DNA of 64,000 nt, from contig NZ_JBIGHV010000003.1 of the NCBI RefSeq assembly GCF_043555835.1, positions 496,001 to 560,000 on the forward strand, written 5' to 3'. The stretch's first letter is position 1; each line of letters begins with the position of its first letter. Shown here piece by piece: positions 45,001 through 53,616 of the stretch. The notes beneath the pieces are model-generated. The model was not told the origin of the DNA, ran no database searches, and saw only the letters and a program-made list of their open reading frames with translations. Source of the stretch: Pelomonas parva (lineage in GTDB: Bacteria; Pseudomonadota; Gammaproteobacteria; Burkholderiales; Burkholderiaceae_C). The translations under genes and the position numbers were made by a program.

Positions 45001-46350
45001 TTACCTCAACCTTCTATCCAACCAATCCAACACCCTCAAATCCTGAAAATAATTCGTGTGATGCGTCTGCGCACTCACACCCAAATCCTCCCAATGCGGC
45101 GCCGCCAGCGTCAGGTCGCCCAACTGGTTCATCGACGCACTGTCCACGACCAGGTCGTTGGGCTGGTCGAAGATCAAGTCCGCGCCGTAGTACATCGCCT
45201 GGCTCTTCAGGTTGGTCACGCGCTTCCACAACTTCCACAGCGGCTCGTTGGCCTCGGCCGGCATGAAGCTGCCACCGATGGCGCGCACCTCGGTGCTGGC
45301 CGGCAGCGGGTAGAGCTGCGCCAGCTCCAGGTTGTTGTTGACGCGTCCTTGCGCGAGCAGGCCGGGCACCAGGCCCACCGCCGCATCGACCAGCGGCGTG
45401 CGGGCGCCCAGTTCCAGCACCTTGCCCAAGACACAGGCCAGGCCACCCACGCCCAATGCCAGCACCTGCAACCCAGGCGGCGCGGCCTTGCCGGCCTTGA
45501 ATGACACCTCCGACACCGCATCGGCAAAGCTGGCCAGCGTGTCCAGCGCCTGGCGCAGCTTGTCGGGCGCTGCGAGCGATGTGCCGGCCAGCGGCGAGCC
45601 GACGAACAAGGCCTGGCGGGCGCGCAGTTCCGGCGCCATGCGCAGCAGCCAGGAGATGACCAGGCCGCCGCGGCTGTGGCCGACGAAGTCGAACTCGGCC
45701 GGGCAGGGCGCCAAGGCGTCTCGCAGGGCCAGCGCATTGAGCCAGGGCGCGACGCTCAGCGTCGGGTGGTCGAAGGCCAGCACCGCCTTGTAGGTGCCGC
45801 TGGCGTCGGCCAGGCGCTGCAGCAGCGTCTCACCATCGACCGTGGCGGTGAACTCCTTGGCGTACATCGCGCTGGCGCTGAAGGTGCCGTGCACGAGCAC
45901 CAGCACGCGGCCCGTCAACGCGGCCAGCTCCCCGGCCGCGAGCGGCGCCCAGGCCTGGCCGTTCCAGCGGCGCAGGCCTTCGCTGGGCGCCTTGAACTCG
46001 GTGAGCACCGGGTTGAGCCGGCGGTCCAGGTTGCGCAGCGCGTCGGTCAGCTGGTTGGCGCCCAGCTCGGGGAAGGCGATGCGCTGCACCGTCTCGCGCG
46101 ACTCGGGCGAGAACGCGCGCCAGCTGCGCCGGCCCTGTGTGCCGAGCTGGCGCACCGGCGGCTCGTAGACCCAGCGCAGCAGGCCATCGTCGCGCAGCAG
46201 GCGCACGGCGGCGCGGCCGTCTGCAGCGCTCGCATCGAAGCCCCGGCGGCGGCGTTGCTGGATGGGCGCGCGCGCCGCCTCGCCACTCGGTGCAGGCACG
46301 TCGAGCCGGTCGCCGACCTGGGCCCACAGCGTCTGGCTGGCGGCGGTCAT
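45001..46350 (-). CDS. Alpha/beta hydrolase (lipase-like) of a putative conflict operon
   Basis: A 449-residue cytosolic protein without signal peptide. The first 140 residues are unassigned. VLVLVHGTFSASAMYAKEF (oxyanion region, residues 149-167) and DFVGHSRGGLVISWLLRM (nucleophile Ser226) define the hydrolase core. Candidate triad partners are Asp in QPNDLVVDSASM and His in THHTNYF. Residues 250-300 carry an alpha-helical lid-like insertion. Its start overlaps the stop of the CHAT-like gene by 4 bp and DUF1780 follows 3 bp later. Lipases paired with caspase-like proteins in defence suggest an effector that attacks lipids; this is inference from context. Confidence 0.8.
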   Translation of the reverse strand: MTAASQTLWAQVGDRLDVPAPSGEAARAPIQQRRRRGFDASAADGRAAVRLLRDDGLLRWVYEPPVRQLGTQGRRSWRAFSPESRETVQRIAFPELGANQLTDALRNLDRRLNPVLTEFKAPSEGLRRWNGQAWAPLAAGELAALTGRVLVLVHGTFSASAMYAKEFTATVDGETLLQRLADASGTYKAVLAFDHPTLSVAPWLNALALRDALAPCPAEFDFVGHSRGGLVISWLLRMAPELRARQALFVGSPLAGTSLAAPDKLRQALDTLASFADAVSEVSFKAGKAAPPGLQVLALGVGGLACVLGKVLELGARTPLVDAAVGLVPGLLAQGRVNNNLELAQLYPLPASTEVRAIGGSFMPAEANEPLWKLWKRVTNLKSQAMYYGADLIFDQPNDLVVDSASMNQLGDLTLAAPHWEDLGVSAQTHHTNYFQDLRVLDWLDRRLR

Positions 46351-48788
46351 TGCTCGTCCCTCAACAACGGCAACGGCGTGATCTGCCGTTGCCGCGCCGT
46401 GATGATGTCCAGCATGGAGTCGTAGTCCGCACTGTCGCTGAGCGCCTCCACGCCCGACTCGATGGCCTCGACAAATCCGCAGTGCTCGGTCAGCCGCACG
46501 GTCTCGATGGGCACCAGCTTGCGGTCCAGGATCAGGCCGCGCACCTCGTCCCAGCTCGCTCGCCCGGCATGCCAGGGCACGGTCTGCGCATTGGCGGCGG
46601 AGCTGCCGCTGGCGTCGGCCTGCACGGCGCCGCTGTAGTTGCCGGTCATCTGCATGTATTCCTCGCGGAAGGACGGGTGGCGCCACCAGCCCGGCAGCGC
46701 ATGGCCTTCGAGCAGGAAGACGACCGGATAGATGTCCACCAGCTCCAGGCAGGCCGCGAACAGCAGGGCCAGGTCGATGCAGGTGCCGGCGCGGTCGGCC
46801 AGCACGGTGCTGGGCATGCGCAGCCGCTGCGAGTCCAGCTGCTTGCTGTAGCTGGGCGGCGGGTTGATGTAGCCGAGCTGCCAGTCGTGCAGCAGCGTGG
46901 CCCAGATGGCCTCGACCTGGCGGTCCACGCCGCGCAGCAGCTCTTCGTCGATGCGGCCACTGGCGGTCACGGCGCTGTCGGGCACGCATTGATAGCCCTC
47001 GAAGCCGGCCGTCGGGTCGTCGCGCAGCACGCGGTTGTAGCGCTGCGACTGCGACACCGCGCCCACCACCGCCGGGTCGCGCGGCAGCACGAAGGAGGGC
47101 AGCCACTGGCCGTCGCGGCGGTTGTCGCGCCACTGGTCCACCGGCAGCAGGCGCAGGCGGTGGCTGTCGTGATACAGCACGCGGCCACCCTGGCGCACAC
47201 GCACCTGCAGGCTGGTGTTGATGGCCTCGTGCACGCCGCGCGCCACGTCGGCCGTCAGCGGCACATGGATGTCCTTGGTGAGGTTCTCGCGCTCGTGCTG
47301 CATGACGACGCGCTTCTCGTAGCGCGCCTCCTCGGTGCCCATGTGCACGGCCACTTCCACATCCAGCGGCTCGGCCTGCCCGGGCGCGTCGCAGCTGAGC
47401 ACGAAGCGGCGGAACAGCGGCTGGGCGTTGTGCAGCACGGCGTAGTTCAGCTCGGGGAAGGGCTCGATCGCGCAGCGCACCTCGGCCGAGGCGGGCTTGC
47501 GCGCGCTGTCGACCAGCGCGAGGCCATGGGCTGCATGCGCCGCCTTCGTGGCGGGGTCGACGAAAACCGGCCCGTCCAGCCACAGCGTCACGCCGGTCGC
47601 GTCGACGGACTCGGGCAGCGCCCTCACCTCCTCCCACACCTTGGCGAAGGCCTTGGGCAGGTCAAAGCCGGTGACGAACAGCTGGCGCAGCAGTTGCGTG
47701 ATCGCGTACTCGGCCAGCGAGTCCTCGAAGGCGTCCTGAAAGCCCAGCGCCGCACGCGAGGCGCCTTCGGCGATCAGCATGGGCGCCAGTCGCGCGGCGC
47801 TGTTCCAGACGTTCAGCGTCGTCAGGTAGGGCGGCGTGCTGCCGACAGCTTTGGCGACGGCGATGGCCAGCGCCTGCGCATGCACCAGCCGCGGGTAGCC
47901 CTTGCCGCCGCGTAGCAACAGGCCGTCCAGCACACGGCGCGAATCGGCCAGCAGGTCGTCGATGAACTGCACACGGCTGGGCGCGTCGGCACCGTCGGCG
48001 TCGGGCGCCTCGACCAGTGCCGTCTTGCCGATCAGCGAGCCCACTTCGCGCAGGCCCTGGTGGCTGTCCATGCCCGCCACATGCAGCAGATGCGGCGGCC
48101 GCGCGGCCAGCTCGGCGGTCAGCTCCTCCAGGCTGGGGTAGTTCAGCACGCGCGGCGCCGGCACATCGGGCGGCAGTGCGGCGGCGAGGTTCTTCAGCTC
48201 GGCGTCGACCGTCCAGCGCTCGCACAGCTCGGTCGGCAGCGCGTTGACGACCAGCACGCGGAAGTCCTTCCAAGCCGGGAACACGACGGCCTCGCGCGGC
48301 ACCGGCTGCCAATCGCCCTCCACCTCGTGCTGTACCTGCAGCTCGCGAATGACGGTCAGCGGCCTGGGGCCGTCGGCGGCGGCGCGGCGCTGCTCGCGCG
48401 TGGCGGCGGCCAGCACGTATTCCCACGGGAAGATGCGCCCCTCCCAGCAGAGGGCCTCGTGCCGGTAAGGCACGCGCACGACCAGCGAGTCCGCCTCGCC
48501 CAGCGCCAGCAGGTCGTCCGGCTCCAGGCCCAGGATGCGCAGCGTCTCGGCGGCGGTGACCTGGTGCTGGTCGCGCACCTTGGCGTCGCGCAGCCAGCGC
48601 TGGCGGGAGCGCAGCAGATAGGTCCAGCGCAGCGCCTGCTGGGCCATGCTCTGGCGGGAGCGGGTGTCCACGCTGGCGAGGGCCAGGCCCAGGGTGTCGC
48701 CGGGGCGGGCGATGTGCACCGCTTCCAGCAGCCGCTCATGTTCGGGCGGCGGTCGGCGGTTCCCAATCGGTCTGGCGGCTGTGCTCAC
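46347..48788 (-). CDS. Degenerate CHAT domain fused to a transglutaminase-like module
   Basis: An 813-residue cytosolic protein; GTG start with GAGG upstream. Residues 175-400 read like a CHAT (caspase-like) fold: PPHLLHVAGMDSH at 231-243 matches the His loop (HxxGHG) but with Met240-Asp in place of His-Gly, and TLNVWNSAARLA at 324-335 matches NACES but with Trp328 for the catalytic Cys. Residues 440-813 match, as I recall it, the N-terminal module of DUF4011 SF1 helicases: a beta domain, then LDSQRLRMPSTVL, AGTCIDLALLFAACLE (Cys670) and VVFLLEGHALPGWW (His696), a transglutaminase-like pair. So the protease half looks dead and the second half intact. It probably senses or signals for the hydrolase encoded 4 bp downstream. 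Confidence 0.65.
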   Translation of the reverse strand: MSTAARPIGNRRPPPEHERLLEAVHIARPGDTLGLALASVDTRSRQSMAQQALRWTYLLRSRQRWLRDAKVRDQHQVTAAETLRILGLEPDDLLALGEADSLVVRVPYRHEALCWEGRIFPWEYVLAAATREQRRAAADGPRPLTVIRELQVQHEVEGDWQPVPREAVVFPAWKDFRVLVVNALPTELCERWTVDAELKNLAAALPPDVPAPRVLNYPSLEELTAELAARPPHLLHVAGMDSHQGLREVGSLIGKTALVEAPDADGADAPSRVQFIDDLLADSRRVLDGLLLRGGKGYPRLVHAQALAIAVAKAVGSTPPYLTTLNVWNSAARLAPMLIAEGASRAALGFQDAFEDSLAEYAITQLLRQLFVTGFDLPKAFAKVWEEVRALPESVDATGVTLWLDGPVFVDPATKAAHAAHGLALVDSARKPASAEVRCAIEPFPELNYAVLHNAQPLFRRFVLSCDAPGQAEPLDVEVAVHMGTEEARYEKRVVMQHERENLTKDIHVPLTADVARGVHEAINTSLQVRVRQGGRVLYHDSHRLRLLPVDQWRDNRRDGQWLPSFVLPRDPAVVGAVSQSQRYNRVLRDDPTAGFEGYQCVPDSAVTASGRIDEELLRGVDRQVEAIWATLLHDWQLGYINPPPSYSKQLDSQRLRMPSTVLADRAGTCIDLALLFAACLELVDIYPVVFLLEGHALPGWWRHPSFREEYMQMTGNYSGAVQADASGSSAANAQTVPWHAGRASWDEVRGLILDRKLVPIETVRLTEHCGFVEAIESGVEALSDSADYDSMLDIITARQRQITPLPLLRDEQ

Positions 48789-48859
48789 GGGCAGCCCTCT
48801 TCATGAAGACGGCCCGCAGTATCGCGACGCTGCGCTCCCGCGCAACGTCACGTTTACCG

Positions 48860-49798
48860 TCAGACCAGGCCGAGGCTTTCTTCCAAGCCCAGGTGCACGT
48901 TCATGCTCTGCACCGCCGCGCCGCTGGCGCCCTTGCCGAGGTTGTCCAGGCGCGCGATCAGCAGCACTTGCGAGTCCGATGCGAACACGAAGATGTCGAC
49001 ACGGTTCGTGTCGTTGCAGGCCTGCACGTCGAAGGCGCCGGCCTCCCCCTCGCGCAGTGGTTGGACACTGATGAAGCGCTCGCCGGCGTAGTGCGCGGCC
49101 AGTGCCGCCTGAATCTGCTCGGGCGTCGTGCCGGCCTTGAGCTGGCTCAGGTGCAGCGGCACGCTGACGGCCAGGCCCTTGTAGAAGCTGCTGACGACGG
49201 GCATGAACACCGGCGGGTTCGCCAGGCCGGTGTGCGCCGCCATCTCGGGCAGGTGCTTGTGCTTCAGCCCCAGCGCATAGGGGCGCGGCGCCTGCAGGTG
49301 GGCCGGCAGCGGCTGCTGCTCGTAGTCGGCAATCATGGACTTGCCGCCGCCCGAGTAGCCGGTGATGGACGTGGCGCTGACGGCCGCATCACGCGGCAAC
49401 AGGCCAGCGTCCACCAGCGGCCGCACCGCCAGGATGAAAGCGCTGGCGTGGCAGCCCGGGTTGGCGATGCGCTTGGAAGCCTGGATGGCGCCGCGCTGGC
49501 CGCGCGCCAGCTCCGGCAGGCCGAAGGCCCAGCCCGGCGCCGTGCGGTGGGCGGTGCTGGCGTCGATGAGGCAGGTGTTGCTGTTGTTGACCATGAACGC
49601 TGCCTCGCGCGAGGCGACGTCGGGCAGGCACAGGAAGGCCACGTCGGCGGCGTTCAGCAGGCGCGAGCGCTCGGCCGGGTCCTTGCGCTTGTCGGCATCG
49701 ATCTTCAACACCTCGATGTCGCTGCGGGCCGCGAGGTACTCGTGAATCCGCAAGCCGGTCGTGCCTTCCTGGCCATCCACAAACACCTTGAACGTCAT
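48860..49798 (-). CDS. argC: N-acetyl-gamma-glutamyl-phosphate reductase (type 2)
   Basis: A 312-residue enzyme of arginine synthesis that reduces N-acetylglutamyl-phosphate to the semialdehyde with NADPH. It starts MTFKVFVDGQEGTTGLRIHEYL, the short-type ArgC N-terminus. ANPGCHASAFIL holds the catalytic Cys and TSITGYSGGGKSM and GLKHKHLPEM follow. Length fits the short (AgpR type 2) form. It lies 71 bp upstream of the CHAT-like gene on the same strand, so transcription may run into that cluster. It is divergent from the RBBP9-like hydrolase with a 51-bp gap. Confidence 0.95.
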   Translation of the reverse strand: MTFKVFVDGQEGTTGLRIHEYLAARSDIEVLKIDADKRKDPAERSRLLNAADVAFLCLPDVASREAAFMVNNSNTCLIDASTAHRTAPGWAFGLPELARGQRGAIQASKRIANPGCHASAFILAVRPLVDAGLLPRDAAVSATSITGYSGGGKSMIADYEQQPLPAHLQAPRPYALGLKHKHLPEMAAHTGLANPPVFMPVVSSFYKGLAVSVPLHLSQLKAGTTPEQIQAALAAHYAGERFISVQPLREGEAGAFDVQACNDTNRVDIFVFASDSQVLLIARLDNLGKGASGAAVQSMNVHLGLEESLGLV

Positions 49799-49849
49799 CG
49801 CCGCTGCTCCAACCGCTGAAAATCGAGCCGCAAAGGATAAGGGCAAACC

Positions 49850-50380
49850 ATGAATCCATCTCGCGTACTCCTTCTGCCGGGCTGGCAGAACTCCGGCCCC
49901 GACCACTGGCAGAGTCGCTGGGAGCGCCTGCACGGTGACCTGCGCGTGGAGCAGCATGACTGGGACTGGCCCCGGCGTGGCGACTGGATGGCGCGGCTGG
50001 ACGAGGTGCTGCTGCAGGACGACGCGCCGGCGCTGCTGGTGGCGCACTCGCTGGGTTGCCAGCTGGTCGCCAGCTGGGCCGAGCATTCGCAGCACACGGC
50101 GCGAGTGAAAGGCGCCCTGCTCGTCGCCCCGCCAGACACCGAGCGCGAGGACATGCCGCCGCAGCTGCACAACTGGCGCCCCATCCGCCGCCCGCGCCTG
50201 CCCTTTCCGAGCATCACCGTCATCAGCAGCGACGACCCCTTCGGCGCCGCCGAGCGCAGCACGCAGATGGCAGCGGACTGGGGCAGCAGCGTCGTCATCG
50301 CCGGGCCGCGCGGCCACCTGAATGCCGAGTCCGGGCTGGGTGACTGGCCCGAGGGCCGGGCGCTGCTGCTTGGCCTGTGA
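49850..50380 (+). CDS. RBBP9/YdeN family alpha/beta hydrolase
   Basis: A 176-residue small hydrolase. It begins RVLLLPGWQNSGPDHWQSRWE, the RBBP9/YdeN start, then shows the nucleophile elbow LLVAHSLGCQLVASWAE, the Asp in VISSDDPFGA and the His in GPRGHLNAESG. A serine esterase activity is inferred; substrates are unknown. It sits just before parB; in several Burkholderiales I recall this gene between parA and parB, so it may be the original neighbour. Its TGA overlaps an alternative GTG start of parB. Confidence 0.9.
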   Translation: MNPSRVLLLPGWQNSGPDHWQSRWERLHGDLRVEQHDWDWPRRGDWMARLDEVLLQDDAPALLVAHSLGCQLVASWAEHSQHTARVKGALLVAPPDTEREDMPPQLHNWRPIRRPRLPFPSITVISSDDPFGAAERSTQMAADWGSSVVIAGPRGHLNAESGLGDWPEGRALLLGL

Positions 50381-50391
50381 CAATCCGGCCC

Positions 50392-51282
50392 ATGGTCACC
50401 AAGAAACCCAAAGGCCTCGGCCTCGGACTGGAAGCGCTGCTCGGCCCCAAGGTCAGCGAGGCACCCACCACCGAACTGCCCTCCGTGCTGAAGCTGGAAC
50501 AGCTGCAGGCCGGCAAGTACCAGCCGCGCACGCGCATGGACGAGGGCTCGCTGTACGAGCTGGCCGAAAGCATCAAGGCGCAGGGGATCATGCAGCCCAT
50601 CCTCGTGCGGCCCATCGCGCCGAACGGCGGGGTGAACTACGAAATCATTGCCGGCGAACGCCGCTTCCGTGCCGCAAAACTTGCGGGCCTGCGCGAGGTG
50701 CCGGTGCTGGTGAAGGCGGTGCCCGACGAGTCGGCCGCCGCGATGGCGCTGATCGAGAACATCCAGCGTGAAGACCTCAACCCGCTGGAAGAGGCGCAAG
50801 GCCTGAAGCGCCTGACCGACGAGTTTGGCCTGACGCATGAGCAGGCGGCGCAGGCGGTGGGTCGTTCACGCAGCGCGGCAAGCAATCTGTTGCGCCTGTT
50901 GAACCTTTCCGCGCCGGTGCAGAACATGCTGATGGCCGGCGACCTGGACATGGGTCACGCCCGCGCGCTGCTGCCGCTGGACGGCGCCACGCAGATCACC
51001 ACAGCCAGCGAGATCGCCGCCAAGAAGCTCAGCGTGCGCGAGGCCGAGAAGCTGGTCGCCAAGCATCAGGGCGCCGCACGCCAGACGCCGTTGCTGCGCG
51101 TGAAGAACGACAAGAGCCGCGACGTGCTGCGTCTGGAAGAAGAGCTGGCAGACGCGCTGGGCGCCACCGTCGAGGTGCGCGTAAAGAAGCGCAGCAAGCG
51201 CGGCCAGAGCGGCGAGCTGGCCATCCATTTCGACTCGCTCGATGCGCTGTCCGGCCTGCTGGAAAAGCTGCGCGGCGGCTAG
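50392..51282 (+). CDS. parB: Chromosome-partitioning protein ParB (Spo0J)
   Basis: A 296-residue DNA-binding CTPase. It starts MVTKKPKGLGLGLEALLG. The N-terminal CTP-binding domain has the arginine box GERRFRAAKLAG at residues 88-99 and ENIQREDLNPLEEAQGLKRL. The helix-turn-helix follows (THEQAAQAVGRSRSAASNLLRLLNL) and the C-terminal dimer domain ends LLEKLRG. ParB loads on parS; three parS sites lie 12-13 kb upstream in mnmG/rsmG. GTG at 50377 is an alternative start. parA is 11.5 kb away. Confidence 0.97.
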   Translation: MVTKKPKGLGLGLEALLGPKVSEAPTTELPSVLKLEQLQAGKYQPRTRMDEGSLYELAESIKAQGIMQPILVRPIAPNGGVNYEIIAGERRFRAAKLAGLREVPVLVKAVPDESAAAMALIENIQREDLNPLEEAQGLKRLTDEFGLTHEQAAQAVGRSRSAASNLLRLLNLSAPVQNMLMAGDLDMGHARALLPLDGATQITTASEIAAKKLSVREAEKLVAKHQGAARQTPLLRVKNDKSRDVLRLEEELADALGATVEVRVKKRSKRGQSGELAIHFDSLDALSGLLEKLRGG

Positions 51283-51536
51283 GCCAAGGGCATGCATCCA
51301 ACGCCGGGTTCGGTGACGTAAGACCTGCGTGCCGGTGCATTGCCGGGCGCTGCCCGAGCAACACTTCTTCACCCTTGTGTGAGGGGCACCACAAGGCCCC
51401 CGTGTTTGTGTGGTTTGCCCGAGAAGTGCCAGGTCTTGCCTGAAACGCGGGCGTATGCTGGACCGGCCCTGTCAACCAAAAGACCATGTCCTTTGTTGGT
51501 GGGCGGACAGCAGCTTATTCTTGAGATTGACGACGC
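51283..51536 (+). other. Intergenic region between parB and the prkA leader
   Basis: I see no open frame with real coding character. ACCACA and TGTGGT near 51390-51415 could pair weakly, as could CCAAAAG and CTTTGTTGG near 51475-51500. The prkA promoter should lie here, but I could not identify convincing -35/-10 boxes. Confidence 0.5.
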
Positions 51537-51611
51537 ATCGGCAGGCCCAAGCTGCCGATCAACGGAGTGGAGAGTTCTGATGGCGCCTTGCAGTTGAGGC
51601 GCGATCAGAAC
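51537..51611 (+). promoter_or_regulatory. Structured 5' leader of prkA: two consecutive stem-loops
   Basis: Hairpin 1 pairs ATCGGCAG (51537-51544) with CTGCCGAT (51552-51559), a perfect 8-bp stem with 7-nt loop. Hairpin 2 pairs GTTCTGATGGCGCC (51574-51587) with GGCGCGATCAGAAC (51598-51611), 13 of 14 bases matched, 10-nt loop, followed by six C residues. The prkA ATG is 67 bp further on. It resembles no riboswitch I know. Confidence 0.55.
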
Positions 51612-51678
51612 CCCCCAGCTGACCATGGGCACGGATCGTGCTCGCGGCCCTGTGGAGTTCAAACCGCAGGAGACCGGC

Positions 51679-53601
51679 ATGGACGTCATCAGCCATTTTG
51701 CGAAGCGCTACGAGCGCACGAAGGTCGAGGAGCTCTCCCTGGAGGACTACCTCGCCGAATGCAAGAGAAACCCTCTTGCCTACGCCACGGCAGCCGAGCG
51801 CATGCTGCAGGCCATCGGCGAGCCGCAGATGCTCGACACGCGGAACGACCCGCGGCTGTCGCGCCTCTTCGCCAACAAGACCATCAAGATCTATCCGGCC
51901 TTCGCCGAGTTCTACGGGCTCGAGGAGGCGATCGAGCAGGTCGTGTCGTACTTCAGGCATGCCGCGCAAGGCCTGGAGGAAAAGAAACAGATCCTCTACC
52001 TGCTGGGCCCCGTGGGCGGCGGCAAGAGCTCCATCGCCGAGCGGCTCAAGCAGCTGATGGAGCACGTGCCCTTCTACGCGATCGCCGGCTCGCCGGTGAA
52101 CGAGAGCCCGCTGGGCCTGTTCGACCCGGCCGAGGACGGCCCGCTGCTGGAGCGCGACTACGGCATCCCGCGCCGCTACCTGAACCGCATCCTCAGCCCC
52201 TGGGCGGTCAAGCGGCTGGAAGAGTTCGGCGGCGACATCCGCAAGTTCAAGGTCGTCAAGCGTTTCCCCAGCGTGCTCAGGCAACTGGGCGTGGCCAAGA
52301 CCGAGCCGGGCGACGAGAACAACCAGGACATCAGCTCGCTGGTCGGCAAGGTCGACATCCGCAAACTCGAGACCTACGCGCAAGACGACCCCGACGCCTA
52401 CAGCTACTCCGGCGGCCTGTGCCTGGCCAACCAGGGCTTGCTGGAGTTCGTCGAAATGTTCAAGGCGCCCATCAAGGTGCTGCACCCGCTGCTGACGGCC
52501 ACGCAGGAAGGCAACTACAAGGGCACCGAGGGCTTCGGCGCGATTCCCTTCGACGGCATCGTGCTGGCGCACAGCAACGAGAGCGAGTGGAAGACCTTCC
52601 GCAACAACAAGAACAACGAGGCCTTCCTCGACCGCGTCTACATCGTCAAGGTGCCCTATTGCCTGCGTGTCAGCGAAGAGGTCAAGATCTACGAGAAGCT
52701 GATCCGCGGCTCGTCGCTGGCCGAGGCCAAGTGCGCCCCCGGCACGCTGAAGATGATGAGCCAGTTCGCCGTGCTGACGCGACTGAAGGAGCCCGAAAAC
52801 TCGTCGCTGTATTCCAAGATGCAGATCTACGACGGCGACAACCTCAAGGACACCGACCCGCGCGCCAAGAGCTTCCAGGAGTACCGCGACTACGCCGGTG
52901 TTGACGAAGGCATGAGCGGCATCAGCACGCGCTTCGCCTACAAGATCATCTCCAAGGTCTTCAACTTCGACTCGGCGGAGGTGGCCGCCAACCCGGTGCA
53001 TTTGATGTACGTGCTGGAGCAGCAGATCGAGCGCGAGCAGTTCCCCAAGGAGCTGGAGGAGAAGTACGTCGGCTTCATCAAGGAGCAGTTGTCGCCGCGC
53101 TATGCCGAATTCATCGGCAAGGAGATCCAGACTGCCTATCTGGAGAGCTATTCCGAGTACGGCCAGAACATCTTCGACCGCTATGTGACCTATGCGGACT
53201 ACTGGATTCAGGACCAGGAGTACCGCGACACCGACACCGGCGAGGTCTTCGACCGCGCCTCGCTGAACGGCGAGCTGGAGAAGATCGAGAAGCCGGCGGG
53301 TATCTCCAACCCCAAGGACTTCCGCAACGAGATCGTCAACTTCGTGCTGCGCGCGCGTGCCAACAACGCGGGCAAGAACCCGCTGTGGACCAGCTACGAG
53401 AAGCTGCGCACGGTCATCGAGAAGAAGATGTTCTCTAACACCGAGGAGCTGCTGCCCGTCATCAGCTTCAACGCCAAGGCCAGCGCCGAGGACGCCAAGA
53501 AGCACGAGAACTTCGTGCAGCGCATGGTGGACAAGGGCTACACGGCCAAGCAGGTGCGGCTGTTGTGCGAGTGGTATCTGCGCGTGAGGAAGAGCAGTTA
53601 A
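51679..53601 (+). CDS. yeaG: PrkA-type serine protein kinase (YeaG)
   Basis: A 640-residue AAA+ protein closely similar to E. coli YeaG. The start at 51679 (MDVISHFAKRYERTK) has AGGAG upstream. Walker A is YLLGPVGGGKSSIAERLK near residue 115. HSNESEWKTFRNNKNNEAFLDRVYIVKVPYCLR and the C-terminal kinase-like domain (NIFDRYVTYADYWIQDQEYRD, EKPAGISNPKDFRNEIVNFVLRARANN) are highly conserved. YeaG acts in nitrogen-starvation and stationary-phase adaptation in E. coli, with YeaH. It is the first gene of the prkA-yeaH-spoVR operon, with a structured leader. Confidence 0.96.
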   Translation: MDVISHFAKRYERTKVEELSLEDYLAECKRNPLAYATAAERMLQAIGEPQMLDTRNDPRLSRLFANKTIKIYPAFAEFYGLEEAIEQVVSYFRHAAQGLEEKKQILYLLGPVGGGKSSIAERLKQLMEHVPFYAIAGSPVNESPLGLFDPAEDGPLLERDYGIPRRYLNRILSPWAVKRLEEFGGDIRKFKVVKRFPSVLRQLGVAKTEPGDENNQDISSLVGKVDIRKLETYAQDDPDAYSYSGGLCLANQGLLEFVEMFKAPIKVLHPLLTATQEGNYKGTEGFGAIPFDGIVLAHSNESEWKTFRNNKNNEAFLDRVYIVKVPYCLRVSEEVKIYEKLIRGSSLAEAKCAPGTLKMMSQFAVLTRLKEPENSSLYSKMQIYDGDNLKDTDPRAKSFQEYRDYAGVDEGMSGISTRFAYKIISKVFNFDSAEVAANPVHLMYVLEQQIEREQFPKELEEKYVGFIKEQLSPRYAEFIGKEIQTAYLESYSEYGQNIFDRYVTYADYWIQDQEYRDTDTGEVFDRASLNGELEKIEKPAGISNPKDFRNEIVNFVLRARANNAGKNPLWTSYEKLRTVIEKKMFSNTEELLPVISFNAKASAEDAKKHENFVQRMVDKGYTAKQVRLLCEWYLRVRKSS

Positions 53602-53616
53602 GAAAGCAGGCGCTCG

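Noticed and set aside
45001..47637. An 878-codon frame extending the hydrolase upstream into the CHAT-like gene
   Set aside because: The upstream 430 codons are out-of-frame translation of the CHAT-like gene; ATG at 46350 gives a 4-bp overlap and a normal hydrolase.
51583..51678. prkA start at 51625 giving 18 extra residues
   Set aside because: The extension is not conserved in YeaG and the ATG at 51679 has AGGAG at a good distance.
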